From NCBI GenBank assembly GCA_024642115.1, contig JAHEBU010000013.1, positions 44,169 through 108,168 of the forward strand: a stretch of DNA of 64,000 bases, read 5' to 3'. This document shows, in pieces, positions 50,601 to 59,285 of this stretch. A program made the translations under genes and the position numbers. The notes beneath the pieces are model-generated. The model was given only the letters and a program-made list of their open reading frames with translations. It had not been told where the DNA came from and searched no databases. The stretch comes from Marivivens sp. (GTDB lineage: Bacteria > Pseudomonadota > Alphaproteobacteria > Rhodobacterales > Rhodobacteraceae). Within the stretch, counting starts at the first letter, position 1, and every line of letters begins with the position of its first letter.

Positions 50601-51440
50601 ATGAGCGGGTTCACCCTGCTGGACCCGCATCTGGGCTGGGGGATCGTGGGGGCGCTGGTGTTTGCCGGGGCCTGCATCGGCATGTTGGCGGGCATTTTCG
50701 GAGTGGGCGGAGGGGCGATCAGCGTCCCTGTGTTTTTCGAGACGTTCCGCACGATGGGCGTGGCCGATGACGTGGCAATGCCGCTGGCCGTGGGCACGTC
50801 GCTGGCCATGATCATCCCCACCTCGATCCTGTCTGCCCGGGCCCATTCCAAACGCGGGACCGTGGACATGGCCCTGCTGCGCGCGTGGATCTTGCCGGTC
50901 TTGCTGGGCGTGGGGCTGGGCAGCGTCATCGCCCGTTATGCCGCCCCGCAGGTGTTTCAGGGCGTATTCGTCGTGGTGGCCGGGACCAACGCGATCAAGC
51001 TGTTGTTCGGCAAGGCCGGGTGGAAACTGCGCGACACCATGCCGGGTCGGGGGGTGACGGCGCTGTATGGGGCGATCGTGGGCCTGTTGTCGGCGCTGAT
51101 GGGGATCGGCGGCGGGGCGATTTCCAACCTGATCCTCACCCTCAACGGGCGCGGTGTGCGCGAGGCGGTGTCGACTTCGGCAGGTGTTGGCGTGCTCATC
51201 GCGATACCGGGGACGCTGGGCTATATCATTTCGGGCTGGGGCAAGCCCGGTCTGCCGCATGACGCGCTGGGCTTTGTGTCGGTGCTGGCGCTGTGCCTGA
51301 CCATGCCCACGGCGCTGCTGACCACCAGCCTTGGGGTGCGCGTTGCTCACGCCTTGCCACAGGCCATTCTGGGCAAGCTTTTTGGCATTTTCCTTGCCCT
51401 TGTCAGCCTGCGGTTTGTCTATGAAATCTTCCTGAAATGA
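50601..51440 (+). CDS. TauE/SafE family membrane permease
   Basis: This 279-residue integral membrane protein has about eight hydrophobic segments and two family repeats: GIFGVGGGAISVPVFFETFR near residue 30 and LMGIGGGAISNLILTLNGR around residue 165. The family exports sulfite, sulfoacetate or other organic anions. A sulfonate-linked role is possible given the SsuD-like operon elsewhere in the window, but this gene is 20 kb away. It follows the P-type ATPase gene by 101 bases. Confidence 0.9.
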   Translation: MSGFTLLDPHLGWGIVGALVFAGACIGMLAGIFGVGGGAISVPVFFETFRTMGVADDVAMPLAVGTSLAMIIPTSILSARAHSKRGTVDMALLRAWILPVLLGVGLGSVIARYAAPQVFQGVFVVVAGTNAIKLLFGKAGWKLRDTMPGRGVTALYGAIVGLLSALMGIGGGAISNLILTLNGRGVREAVSTSAGVGVLIAIPGTLGYIISGWGKPGLPHDALGFVSVLALCLTMPTALLTTSLGVRVAHALPQAILGKLFGIFLALVSLRFVYEIFLK

Positions 51441-51453
51441 CCGGAGATTCGTG

Positions 51454-51681
51454 ATGTTTCCCCCGCGCCTCGCCCCGATCCTGTTCGGATTTTTCCTGTC
51501 TTGCATGATGTCGTGCATCATTTCGGGGGTCGCTACGTTGCGCACGGTGGGGTTCGTGTCGACCATGCCGGGGTTCTGGCTGAATGCGTGGTTGTCCAGC
51601 TGGGTCGTGGCCTTTCCCGCCGTTCTGGTCGTCGGCCCCTTTGCCCGGCGCATCGTCGCCCGCCTGACCCGCCAACCATAA
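51454..51681 (+). CDS. DUF2798 family small membrane protein
   Basis: This 75-residue protein has two hydrophobic helices (APILFGFFLSCMMSCIISGV and AWLSSWVVAFPAVLVVGPFA) ending in basic residues (RRIVARLTRQP). This matches the DUF2798 pattern of a short two-span membrane protein. The ATG at 51454 is spaced correctly from GGAG; a GTG directly before it is in frame. It lies between the TauE-type permease (14 bases before) and the GST gene. The function is unknown. Confidence 0.8.
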   Translation: MFPPRLAPILFGFFLSCMMSCIISGVATLRTVGFVSTMPGFWLNAWLSSWVVAFPAVLVVGPFARRIVARLTRQP

Positions 51682-51691
51682 GGAGCCCGCG

Positions 51692-52330
51692 ATGATCGAC
51701 CTGTATACCTGGACCACGCCCAACGGACGCAAGGTATCGATATTGCTCGAGGAATTGGGCGTGCCTTACACTGTCTATCCCATCGACATCGGCAAGAACG
51801 AACAGTTCGCCCCCGAATTTCTGGCAATCTCCCCCAACAACCGCATCCCCGCCATCGTCGACCGGGACACCGGGCAGACGTTGATGGAAAGCGGGGCGAT
51901 CATGCTGTATCTGGCCGAGAAATTTGACCGTTTTCAATGCCATGGCGCCGAACGCTGGCGGATGATCGAATGGCTGATGTGGCAGATGGGCGGGGCGGGG
52001 CCGATGTTGGGGCAGGTCCACCACTTCGTTCACTACAATCCCGGCAAATCCGCCTACGCCGAAGAGCGCTACAGCACCGAAGCGCATCGCCTGTACCGCG
52101 TGCTGAACACACGGCTTGAGGGGCGTGACTATGTGGCGGGCGAGGGTAGGGGCGAGTATACGATCGCCGATATGGCCATCTGGCCCTGGGTGTCGCGGTT
52201 CGAATGGCAAAAGGTGGCGCTGGCCGATTTTCCCAACGTGCGCGACTGGTATGTGCGGATTGCGCAGCGGCCAGCCGTGCAGCGCGGATATCAGGTGCCC
52301 AAATATGTGACCGACGTGCCGATGCCATGA
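51692..52330 (+). CDS. Glutathione S-transferase (nu class, YghU/YfcG type)
   Basis: This 212-residue GST has the thioredoxin-fold start IDLYTWTTPNGRKVSILLEE, where TPNGRK marks nu-class enzymes with disulfide-bond reductase activity. Then come NNRIPAIVD, the ESGAIMLYLAEK motif near residue 70, and the all-helical C-terminal domain (YTIADMAIWPWVSRF). The ATG follows AAGGAG. It converges on the ABC importer operon, with a strong bidirectional terminator between. Confidence 0.95.
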   Translation: MIDLYTWTTPNGRKVSILLEELGVPYTVYPIDIGKNEQFAPEFLAISPNNRIPAIVDRDTGQTLMESGAIMLYLAEKFDRFQCHGAERWRMIEWLMWQMGGAGPMLGQVHHFVHYNPGKSAYAEERYSTEAHRLYRVLNTRLEGRDYVAGEGRGEYTIADMAIWPWVSRFEWQKVALADFPNVRDWYVRIAQRPAVQRGYQVPKYVTDVPMP

Positions 52331-52352
52331 TCGGTGCTGGGCGGCCATGAAA

Positions 52353-52380
52353 AAACCCGCCGCATCCCTGCGGCGGGTTT
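52353..52380. terminator. Bidirectional intrinsic terminator
   Basis: A 12-base perfect stem AAACCCGCCGCA / TGCGGCGGGTTT with a TCCC loop, and A/T tracts on each side, lies between the convergent GST and binding-protein genes. It should work on both strands. Confidence 0.92.
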
Positions 52381-52401
52381 GATTTGGTCCAAGTGGGCCG
52401 A

Positions 52402-53454
52402 TTACATGTTGGCGGCGTGCCAGGCGGCCACATCGTCCACAACGTCCTGATAGGTCCAGGTGTTCGACCCGTTGATGAACCGGCCATCCAGGAACGTGTC
52501 CACGTCATAGGGCTGGGCGATTTCGCCGATCAGCATCATGCCGCCCTGCACCGCTTCCCAGCTGTTGTGGCGGACCGCACCATAGCCTGCCGAGATGGGC
52601 GAATTGAGCGGGATTGCCCCGTCCATGAACGCCTTGGCAAAGTTTTCGTCCAGCCACTCTTCGGGGGCGGCCATCGCGCTCATCTTTTCCAGCGCGGGGC
52701 GGTCGATCTTGCCCACGGCCTGACCCTTGGCCCAGGCGCGAAAGAAGCCTTCGAGCATGACCGACTTTTCGTCGATGGTTTCGGTGTTCACGGCGAACGA
52801 GTTGGCAGGGGTTTCCGCGATCTCGGTCGGATAGATGTCGCGGGTCGGGATGCCGTTGGCGTTGATGGCGATAAAGTCGGGCAGGGCGCCCACGACCGCC
52901 GCAACGGTTTCGCGCTTGAACGCGTTGGCCAGCGTGGGACCTGCGTCACCGACGATGACGGTGGTGACCGAATTGAAATCCGCACCGCCCACGTTCATCG
53001 CCCATTTCAGGGTTGCCACGTCGCGGTCGGACACCAGACCGACGGTCTTGCCTTCCAGATCCTTGACGGACTGGATGTCGCTGCCTGCGGCCACATGGAT
53101 GCCTTCGGGGGCGCGCTGGTTGGCCTCGAACACGATGGCGATGGGCAGTCCGGCCTGCACGGCCTGGAATGTCTGCGGTCCGTCCAGCATGACCACGTCT
53201 GCCTGACCGTTTTGCAGGAAGGCGACATAGGGAATGGTGGTGTCGGCGGGCAGGTAGTTCACCGTCAGGCACTCGTCGGCGAAATAGCCCAGCGCCTCGG
53301 CGGCCATGACCGGGTAGAACACCATCGAGCGGGTGGCGGGTGCCAGCACGTTGATGGCCTTCATCTCGGCGCAGTCCTGTGCCGATGCGGCAAGGGTCGA
53401 TCCGGCAAGGGCGGCAATGGCCAGTGCGGATTTCATCGTGAAATTGATCGTCAT
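52402..53454 (-). CDS. ABC transporter substrate-binding protein (NMT1/THI5-like), second importer
   Basis: This 350-residue periplasmic binding protein has a signal peptide within MTINFTMKSALAIAALAG to STLAASA|QD. NMT1/SsuA-class features are visible: MVFYPVMAAEALGYFADECL, NGQADVVMLDGPQTFQAVQA, and DLEGKTVGLVSDRDVATLKW. It is the last gene of a four-gene operon after an ACMSD-like amidohydrolase, an ATPase and a permease, which suggests it captures the substrate or precursor for that enzyme. The ligand class is uncertain, probably an aromatic or heterocyclic acid. Confidence 0.92.
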   Translation of the reverse strand: MTINFTMKSALAIAALAGSTLAASAQDCAEMKAINVLAPATRSMVFYPVMAAEALGYFADECLTVNYLPADTTIPYVAFLQNGQADVVMLDGPQTFQAVQAGLPIAIVFEANQRAPEGIHVAAGSDIQSVKDLEGKTVGLVSDRDVATLKWAMNVGGADFNSVTTVIVGDAGPTLANAFKRETVAAVVGALPDFIAINANGIPTRDIYPTEIAETPANSFAVNTETIDEKSVMLEGFFRAWAKGQAVGKIDRPALEKMSAMAAPEEWLDENFAKAFMDGAIPLNSPISAGYGAVRHNSWEAVQGGMMLIGEIAQPYDVDTFLDGRFINGSNTWTYQDVVDDVAAWHAANM

Positions 53455-53523
53455 TCTTGTTTTCCTCCCGTTGTGCCCCTTTTGGGGCGGTCTTGCTGTG
53501 ATTTCGGTTGAACCGGCCGCGTC

Positions 53524-54378
53524 CTATTCGGCCGGTTGCAGGGCAGGACCACCGCCCACCCCCTTGAGCAGGCTGGCATAGCGCCGCCGGTCCCGCGTGG
53601 CCCGCTGTTGCAGGCGGGTGTCGTGCCGCCAATACACAAGGCGGTCGTCCAGAACCTCCATGATCCAGTACAGGATCAGGCCCATCAGGGTCAGCGTCAC
53701 GAGGATGGCAAAGGATGCCGCCATGTTCAGCTGGAAGGTAAAGCGCTGCATCAGCAGCCCCAGCCCTTCGGAGGCCGAGATGAATTCGCCCACGATGGCC
53801 CCGATCAGCGCCAGCGAGATGGCGGTTTTCAGGCCCGCCATGATGATCGGCATGGCACCGGGCAATTGCAGTTGGGTAAAGATCTGCCAGCGGCTGGCCC
53901 GCAAGGACCGGAACATCTCCATCCGGTCGCGGTCGTAATCCAAAAGACCCGTCAGCGTGTTCACGAAGGGCGGGAAAAAGCAGATGACGGCGGCGATGAC
54001 GACCTTGGCCGAAATGCCAAAGCCGAACCACGCGATGATCAGCGGGGCCAGCGCGATGCGCGGCGTGACCTGAAGCGCGATGACATAGGGCGTCGAATAG
54101 GTCTTGAAGCCCATGAACTGCGCCGCAAGGACCGCCAGCACAAAGCCGATGACCGATCCGATCAGAAAGCCCGCGACCGTTTCATACAAGGTGACACCAA
54201 AATGGTGCCACATCAGCCCCGACTGGAACATGATGTTGATGAGCGCCGTGAATATCTTGGATGGGGCGGGCAGCAGCAGACTGTCCACCCATTCCTGACG
54301 CGCGGCGACCTCCCACAGCCCCATGATGGCGGCAAAGAGGGCGAAGTGTTTGACGTATGTGACGGCACTGGTTTTCAA
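53524..54378 (-). CDS. ABC transporter permease (SsuC-type), second importer
   Basis: This 284-residue permease has about six segments and the EAA-type loop FRSLRASRWQIFTQLQLPGA. It is similar in plan to the permease at 36.3-37.2 kb but clearly a separate paralogue. It overlaps the ATPase gene by four bases (54375-54378) and is followed by the binding protein after a 69-base gap holding a small GCCCC-TTTT-GGGGC hairpin (53475-53488). Confidence 0.92.
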   Translation of the reverse strand: MKTSAVTYVKHFALFAAIMGLWEVAARQEWVDSLLLPAPSKIFTALINIMFQSGLMWHHFGVTLYETVAGFLIGSVIGFVLAVLAAQFMGFKTYSTPYVIALQVTPRIALAPLIIAWFGFGISAKVVIAAVICFFPPFVNTLTGLLDYDRDRMEMFRSLRASRWQIFTQLQLPGAMPIIMAGLKTAISLALIGAIVGEFISASEGLGLLMQRFTFQLNMAASFAILVTLTLMGLILYWIMEVLDDRLVYWRHDTRLQQRATRDRRRYASLLKGVGGGPALQPAE

Positions 54379-55133
54379 TGGCCTGCTCCCAGAATGGACC
54401 GGACTTCGGACACGATGCGGTTGAATTCGGGCGTCTGTGCAAGATCGGGGGTACGGTCCTTGCCAAAAGGCACGTCCACGATCCGCGCCAGCCGGCCGGG
54501 ACGGGGGGTCATGACGAACACCCGGTCGGCCAGAAAGATCGCCTCGGCGATGTTGTGGGTGACAAACAGGGCGGTCGCCTTGACCTCGGACACGATGCGC
54601 AGCAATTCCATGTTCATCGTCTCGCGGGTGAACTCGTCCAGCGCGCCGAACGGTTCGTCCAACAGCAGGATGTTGGACCCGGTGTTGAGCAACCGCGCCA
54701 GCGCCACCCGCTGCTGCATCCCCCCCGACAACTGGTCGGGATAGGCAAATTCAAACCCCGACAGGCCGGTCAGTTGCAGCAAGTCGATCGCCTGCTTGCG
54801 GTCGGCATCGGTGATCTTGCGCCCTTGCAGGCTGGTCGGGATCAGAACGTTTTCCATCGCGTTCTTCCACGGCAACAACGTGGCCTTCTGGAACATCAGC
54901 GCCACGTCATTGCGCGGTTCGGACACGACGCTGCCATTGATGGTCAGGTTCCCCGAGGTGATGTCGATCAGACCCGCCACCATCCGCAACAACGTGGACT
55001 TGCCACAGCCCGACGGCCCGACGATGGAAATGAACTCTCCCTGCCGGATGTCGAAATGGGCATCCTCGACGGCCACGACGGACCCCGAGAATATCTTGGA
55101 AACGCCTTCGCCGCGAATGGTCGTGTCTGCCAT
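54375..55133 (-). CDS. ABC transporter ATP-binding protein (SsuB-type), second importer
   Basis: This 252-residue ATPase has Walker A GPSGCGKST, signature LSGGMQQRVALARLL, Walker B ILLLDEPFGALD and H-loop FVTHNIAEAIFL. It is of the nitrate/sulfonate/taurine class and pairs with the overlapping permease. I prefer the ATG at 55133, spaced from AAGGAAGGA; an ATG at 55157 with a GAGGGGAG site is also possible. It lies 41 bases after the amidohydrolase stop. Confidence 0.93.
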   Translation of the reverse strand: MADTTIRGEGVSKIFSGSVVAVEDAHFDIRQGEFISIVGPSGCGKSTLLRMVAGLIDITSGNLTINGSVVSEPRNDVALMFQKATLLPWKNAMENVLIPTSLQGRKITDADRKQAIDLLQLTGLSGFEFAYPDQLSGGMQQRVALARLLNTGSNILLLDEPFGALDEFTRETMNMELLRIVSEVKATALFVTHNIAEAIFLADRVFVMTPRPGRLARIVDVPFGKDRTPDLAQTPEFNRIVSEVRSILGAGH

Positions 55134-55174
55134 CGTGGCAATCCTTCCTTCCTTCATTGCAAGGCTCCCCTCGT

Positions 55175-56254
55175 TCATGGGCGCACGTCGAGCTTGAACA
55201 GCTCGATCGAGTTGCCGCCGCAAATGGAATTCTTGGCCACATCGGTCAGACCGGGGCAGTTCATGACGTGGCCGACCGGATCGCTGTCGGCCATGTCGAA
55301 CGGGTAATCGGTGCCCATGATGATCTTGTTCATGCCGTAGAGCTTCACGAGGTATTCAAGCTGCTCGTAGGAAAACACGACCGAATCGAACCACATCTTT
55401 TTCAGATAAAAGCTGGGCGGGCTCTGGATGATTTCCCGGCAATCGGGCCGCGCGCCCCAGGCGTGATCCATCCGCGCGTGGTAGGACGGCAGGTAGCCGC
55501 CACCGTGGGCGCAGTAGATCTTCAGGCGCGGGAACCGCTCCAGCACGCCGTCAAAGATGAACCGCTGGATCGCCATCGCCGTTTCCAGCGGGTTGGCAAT
55601 GACGTTCGAGAAATAGTGCTTGGTGAACCTCTCACCCTGCGGAAATCCGTTGGGGTGCAGGAAAATCGGCACGTCCAGTTCCTGAATCCGTTCCCAGATC
55701 GGGTCATGCGATGGATCGGACACCTCTTTGCCATGCACCCAGGTCAGGATCTGCACGCCCTTGAAGCCCAGAGTGCCGACGATCCGGTCCAGCTCCTTGA
55801 TCGCCTCGTCGGTGTTCTGCATCGGGATCGTGCCGATGGCGGCGAATTTGTCGGGGTGGGCGGCCACGGCGGCGGCAAGGCCATCGTTGACCTGCCGGTT
55901 GGCAACATAGCCCTTGTCGCCCGCCACCCAGTAGAAACACTGGTTGGGGGTGGGGGCGATGATCTGGAAATCGACGCCCATCTCGTCCATCGCGGCAATC
56001 CGTGTGTCCAGATCGGTGATCGCGTCGAACCGGTCCTCCATCTGCTTTTTGTTCACCTGACGGGTCAGGTCGGACACCCAGTGCATCAGCGGCAGGTCTT
56101 TCATGTCGACCATGCCGGTGACGGTCGCCTCGGCGGCGTGGATGTGCAGGTGGCAATGGCTGTCGATGGTGATCGACTTGGGCCGCACCTCGCGGCCGGG
56201 CCGCCCGTGGATGCGTCCGGCAGTTTCCAGATACGGCGTCAGTTCGATAGTCAT
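55175..56254 (-). CDS. ACMSD-like metal-dependent amidohydrolase/decarboxylase
   Basis: This 359-residue protein of the amidohydrolase_2/ACMSD superfamily has the H-x-H pair in DSHCHLHIH (residues 31-39), a PIFLHPNGFPQG His, CAHGGGYLPSY, and GTDYPFDMAD with the metal Asp. Members include aminocarboxymuconate-semialdehyde decarboxylase, gamma-resorcylate decarboxylase and 5-carboxyvanillate decarboxylase, all of aromatic catabolism. The ATG at 56254 has a GGGAGGA site. It leads the importer operon and is divergent from a 3-hydroxyisobutyrate-dehydrogenase-type gene. Confidence 0.9.
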   Translation of the reverse strand: MTIELTPYLETAGRIHGRPGREVRPKSITIDSHCHLHIHAAEATVTGMVDMKDLPLMHWVSDLTRQVNKKQMEDRFDAITDLDTRIAAMDEMGVDFQIIAPTPNQCFYWVAGDKGYVANRQVNDGLAAAVAAHPDKFAAIGTIPMQNTDEAIKELDRIVGTLGFKGVQILTWVHGKEVSDPSHDPIWERIQELDVPIFLHPNGFPQGERFTKHYFSNVIANPLETAMAIQRFIFDGVLERFPRLKIYCAHGGGYLPSYHARMDHAWGARPDCREIIQSPPSFYLKKMWFDSVVFSYEQLEYLVKLYGMNKIIMGTDYPFDMADSDPVGHVMNCPGLTDVAKNSICGGNSIELFKLDVRP

Positions 56255-56361
56255 GCAATCCTCCCAAAGCGCATGGGGAAAGCGGACAGACCGCAGGCGG
56301 TGCCACCTTCCGTTGGTGTGAACGTGCTGCATCGAAGTGTCGCAAACGAATCATTTAATCA

Positions 56362-56381
56362 GATTTGGTGCATCGCAAATC
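56362..56381. promoter_or_regulatory. LysR-type dyad in the divergent amidohydrolase/dehydrogenase gap
   Basis: GATTTG-N8-CAAATC is a perfect six-base inverted repeat containing T-N11-A spacing. It runs directly into CAAATCATGA (56376-56385), a ten-base sequence repeated upstream of the LysR gene near 60.3 kb. It is therefore a probable target of that LysR protein. Confidence 0.5.
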
Positions 56382-56443
56382 ATGATAACCAAGGCCCGGA
56401 ATAAGCTGTTAGCGTGATACCTGTTTGGAAAACGGGGGTGGGC

Positions 56444-57301
56444 ATGACTGTTGGGGTGATCGGTCTGGGGATCATGGGCGGGGCCTATTCCCGCAATCTG
56501 CTGGCCAAGGGGGTGGCGGTGCGCGGCACCGATCCGTCCGATGCGGCGCGTGATGCACTAACGGCGGCAGGCGGGCAGGCCGAGTCGGGCCTTGGCCCTT
56601 GGGTCGCTGACTGTGACCTGCTGATCCTGTCACTGGCCTCGCCAAAGGTTCTGGCCGCGGTCACCGCCGACCTGGCCAGGTTGTTGAAACCGGGGCAGGT
56701 CGTGCTGGAAACCGGCACCTTTGCCTTGGCTGACAAGATGGCTGCGCAGTCCACCCTGACAGCCTGTGGGGCTGTCCTGCTGGATTGTCCGGTCAGCGGC
56801 ACAGGGGCGCAGGCTGCCAAAGGCGATCTGGTGATGATGGCCGCAGGCCCTGCCGATGCTGTGGCCCACGCCAAACCGTTCATGGCCCATTTCACCAAGG
56901 CGGTGATCGAGGCGGGGGAGTTTGGGGCGGGGACAAAACTCAAATTCGTGGCCAATCATGCGGTCGCCTTGCACAACGCCGCCGCCGCCGAAACGCTGCA
57001 TTACGCCGATGCGCTGGGGCTGGATCGGCAGATGGTCTATTCGATGCTGACCGCAGGCGCCGGCCAGTCGAAAATGTCCGATCTGCGGATGCCGCTGATG
57101 ATCGACCACCGATACGATCCACCCACCGCCAGCCTCAAGATGTTCGAAAAGGACTTGTCCATCATCGGCGCGGATATTCAAAGCCATGGGATTTCCACGC
57201 CGATGTTCGATTCGGTCAAGGGGCTGTACGATCAGGCCTATGCGACCCTGCCCGAAACATGGGACACGGCAGCGGTGTTCGAGGTCTACAAAAGACCCTA
57301 G
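56444..57301 (+). CDS. NAD(P)-dependent beta-hydroxyacid dehydrogenase (3-HIBADH family), copy 1
   Basis: This 285-residue protein has a Rossmann N-terminus (VGVIGLGIMGGAYSRNLL, residues 3-20), the substrate loop DCPVSGTGAQAAKGDLVMM near residue 120, and a catalytic Lys in GTKLKFVANH near residue 170. Members oxidise beta-hydroxy acids to semialdehydes or keto acids. It is divergent from the amidohydrolase operon and converges with a four-base overlap on a Gfo/Idh/MocA gene. The substrate is not clear; tartronate-semialdehyde-type chemistry is possible. Confidence 0.9.
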   Translation: MTVGVIGLGIMGGAYSRNLLAKGVAVRGTDPSDAARDALTAAGGQAESGLGPWVADCDLLILSLASPKVLAAVTADLARLLKPGQVVLETGTFALADKMAAQSTLTACGAVLLDCPVSGTGAQAAKGDLVMMAAGPADAVAHAKPFMAHFTKAVIEAGEFGAGTKLKFVANHAVALHNAAAAETLHYADALGLDRQMVYSMLTAGAGQSKMSDLRMPLMIDHRYDPPTASLKMFEKDLSIIGADIQSHGISTPMFDSVKGLYDQAYATLPETWDTAAVFEVYKRP

Positions 57302-58287
57302 GGGTGGATAACCCGGTCCTCGTCCGCCGACCGCACGATCGCCTCCAGCACCTCGATATTGTGGACCAGTTCGAACGCCGAATAGGGATAGGGCGCGGTG
57401 CCTGCGATGGCTGCCGCAAATGCCTCGAGGTTGGCTGTCACCGTGTCCGACCAGTCGAACACCTGCGTCTGCGTGTCGTCGATCGACCGATACCGTTCCA
57501 TCGTGGATTTCCCGCCGGGGGTGTCGGGGTGGGTGGCGTTGCGAATCTCGACCCACATGTCGGACCCAAAGACATGGGTGCGGATGAAATGCGGGGTGTG
57601 CAGGATGGATTGCAGCGTGGCGGTCATCCCCGCCTCGAACTGCAACTGGACCGTGACGACGTCGCCGGTTTCCCAGCCCAGGGATCGGCTGGCGGTCAGG
57701 GCGTGGACCGTGCGCACCTTGCCAAAGAACGAAATCAGCAGGTCCGTCAGGTGGATCCCCATCTGCGTCATCCCTGCCGCCGGGGCCATCGCTTTGGACG
57801 TGCGCCATGACCCTGCGGGCAGATGGATCAACTTGTCATGGCTAAAGGCCAGTTCGGAATGCATGATCGTGCCGAGCTCGCCCCGGTCCAGCATCCCCCT
57901 GAGCGCCAGAATGGCAGGTTCAAAGCGCCGCTCATGCCCGATGCCCAGCACCAGACCTGCCTCCTGACACAGGCGCACGCTCTCCCGCGCCCCGGCAGCA
58001 GTCAGCGACAGCGGCTTTTCGCAGAACACATGCTTGCTCGCCGCCACGGCCTGCGCGATCTGGCCGTCGTGCTGGTCGTTGGGCGAGGTGAGGATGACAG
58101 CCTGCACATCGTCGCGGAGCGCATCGGCATAGGACCCGGCAGGTGTCAGCCCCGCCTCGGTAATCCGGGCCTGGGCTGCGGCATCAGGATCAACCACCCG
58201 CACCAGATTGAAATCGGGGTGCGCGGCCATCCGGCGCGCGATGTGCTGGCCCCACCAGCCATAACCGACAACAGCGACGTTCAGCAT
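57298..58287 (-). CDS. Gfo/Idh/MocA family oxidoreductase, second island
   Basis: This 329-residue Rossmann dehydrogenase has VAVVGYGWWGQHIARRMAAH at residues 4-23, the CEKPLSLTAAGA motif near residue 93, and HERRFEPAILALRG around residue 118. It differs in sequence from the Gfo/Idh/MocA enzyme at 29.3-30.4 kb. It lies three bases after the 3-HIBADH-type gene on the same strand. Its stop overlaps the convergent dehydrogenase's stop by four bases (CTAG). It probably acts on a cyclic polyol or sugar-like intermediate. Confidence 0.9.
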   Translation of the reverse strand: MLNVAVVGYGWWGQHIARRMAAHPDFNLVRVVDPDAAAQARITEAGLTPAGSYADALRDDVQAVILTSPNDQHDGQIAQAVAASKHVFCEKPLSLTAAGARESVRLCQEAGLVLGIGHERRFEPAILALRGMLDRGELGTIMHSELAFSHDKLIHLPAGSWRTSKAMAPAAGMTQMGIHLTDLLISFFGKVRTVHALTASRSLGWETGDVVTVQLQFEAGMTATLQSILHTPHFIRTHVFGSDMWVEIRNATHPDTPGGKSTMERYRSIDDTQTQVFDWSDTVTANLEAFAAAIAGTAPYPYSAFELVHNIEVLEAIVRSADEDRVIHP

Positions 58288-58290
58288 GGT

Positions 58291-59166
58291 CTACTCCCGG
58301 ACCTGCTGGCCGAACATGCCGACCAGCGAATTGTCATAGTCGCCCCATCCGCCCGCCAGTGCAGCCTCGGCCTTGGCGCGGACGGTGGCGATGACGGGGG
58401 CTTTTGCTCCGTTCGCCTCGGCCAACGCCTCCATCAGCTTCATGTCCTTGATCGCGTTGACCAGAGAAAAGCTGACCGCGCCGGGTTCGCCATCTTCCAG
58501 CATGGCGCGGATCGGCGGGATGCGTTTCTTGGCAGCACCGATGGCCCCTGACGAATCGGACAGGATATCCATCGCCTGGACGGGCCGAATGCCCTTGGCT
58601 AGAACCAGGCTCATCGCCTCGCCCAGGGCCGACCAATAGACCATCAGGGGCAGGTTGATGGCCAGCTTCATAGCCGATCCGGTGCCGACGGGCCCCAGAT
58701 GTTCCAGACGGCGGGTGAGCAGCGCCAGAATGGGTTGGGCCGCGGCGAACGCGGCGGGCGTGGCCCCGGCCAGCCCCAGCAGCGCGCCATCCCGCGCGGG
58801 GCCAATGGTACCACCGACCGGACATTCGACGAACTGTCCACCCTTGGCTGCCACCTCGCGCTCCAGCCGTTGGGCGGTTTCGGGCGAGGTTGTGCACATC
58901 TCGACGATCGTGCAGCCGGTCAGGTCGTCCGAACAGATCCCGCCAGGGCCAAAATAGGCCGATTCGATCGCCGCATCATTGGCCAGGACGCTGACGGTGA
59001 CGGTCGCGGCGCGGGCGGCCTGATAGGCGGTGGGCATCACCGTGCCGCCCAGCCCCTCTGCCTTGGCCGGGCTGCGGTTCCATAGCGTCAGGGTTTGCCC
59101 CTGATCGGCCAAACGTTCGGCGACGGCGCGGCCCATGTTGCCCAGTCCGATGACAGCGGTGGTCAT
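58291..59166 (-). CDS. NAD(P)-dependent beta-hydroxyacid dehydrogenase (3-HIBADH family), copy 2
   Basis: This 291-residue protein starts TTAVIGLGNMGRAVAERLAD, has VECPVGGTIGPARDGALLGL near residue 115, and Lys in GTGSAMKLAINLPLMVYW near residue 165. It belongs to the same family as copy 1 but to another branch. The ATG at 59166 has a GGAGGGA site. It is the first gene of a pair with the Gfo/Idh/MocA gene, and both are probably controlled by the LysR gene upstream on the same strand, 119 bases away. Confidence 0.9.
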   Translation of the reverse strand: MTTAVIGLGNMGRAVAERLADQGQTLTLWNRSPAKAEGLGGTVMPTAYQAARAATVTVSVLANDAAIESAYFGPGGICSDDLTGCTIVEMCTTSPETAQRLEREVAAKGGQFVECPVGGTIGPARDGALLGLAGATPAAFAAAQPILALLTRRLEHLGPVGTGSAMKLAINLPLMVYWSALGEAMSLVLAKGIRPVQAMDILSDSSGAIGAAKKRIPPIRAMLEDGEPGAVSFSLVNAIKDMKLMEALAEANGAKAPVIATVRAKAEAALAGGWGDYDNSLVGMFGQQVRE

Positions 59167-59285
59167 GTGATGTCCCTCCCTCGACGGGCTTTGCCCTGTT
59201 TCAGTCAGGATCATACCGACCAGCTATCGAAAATCGCGGGCAAATCTGCGCCGTAGCATCATCATTTCAGATACCGACGTTCAGC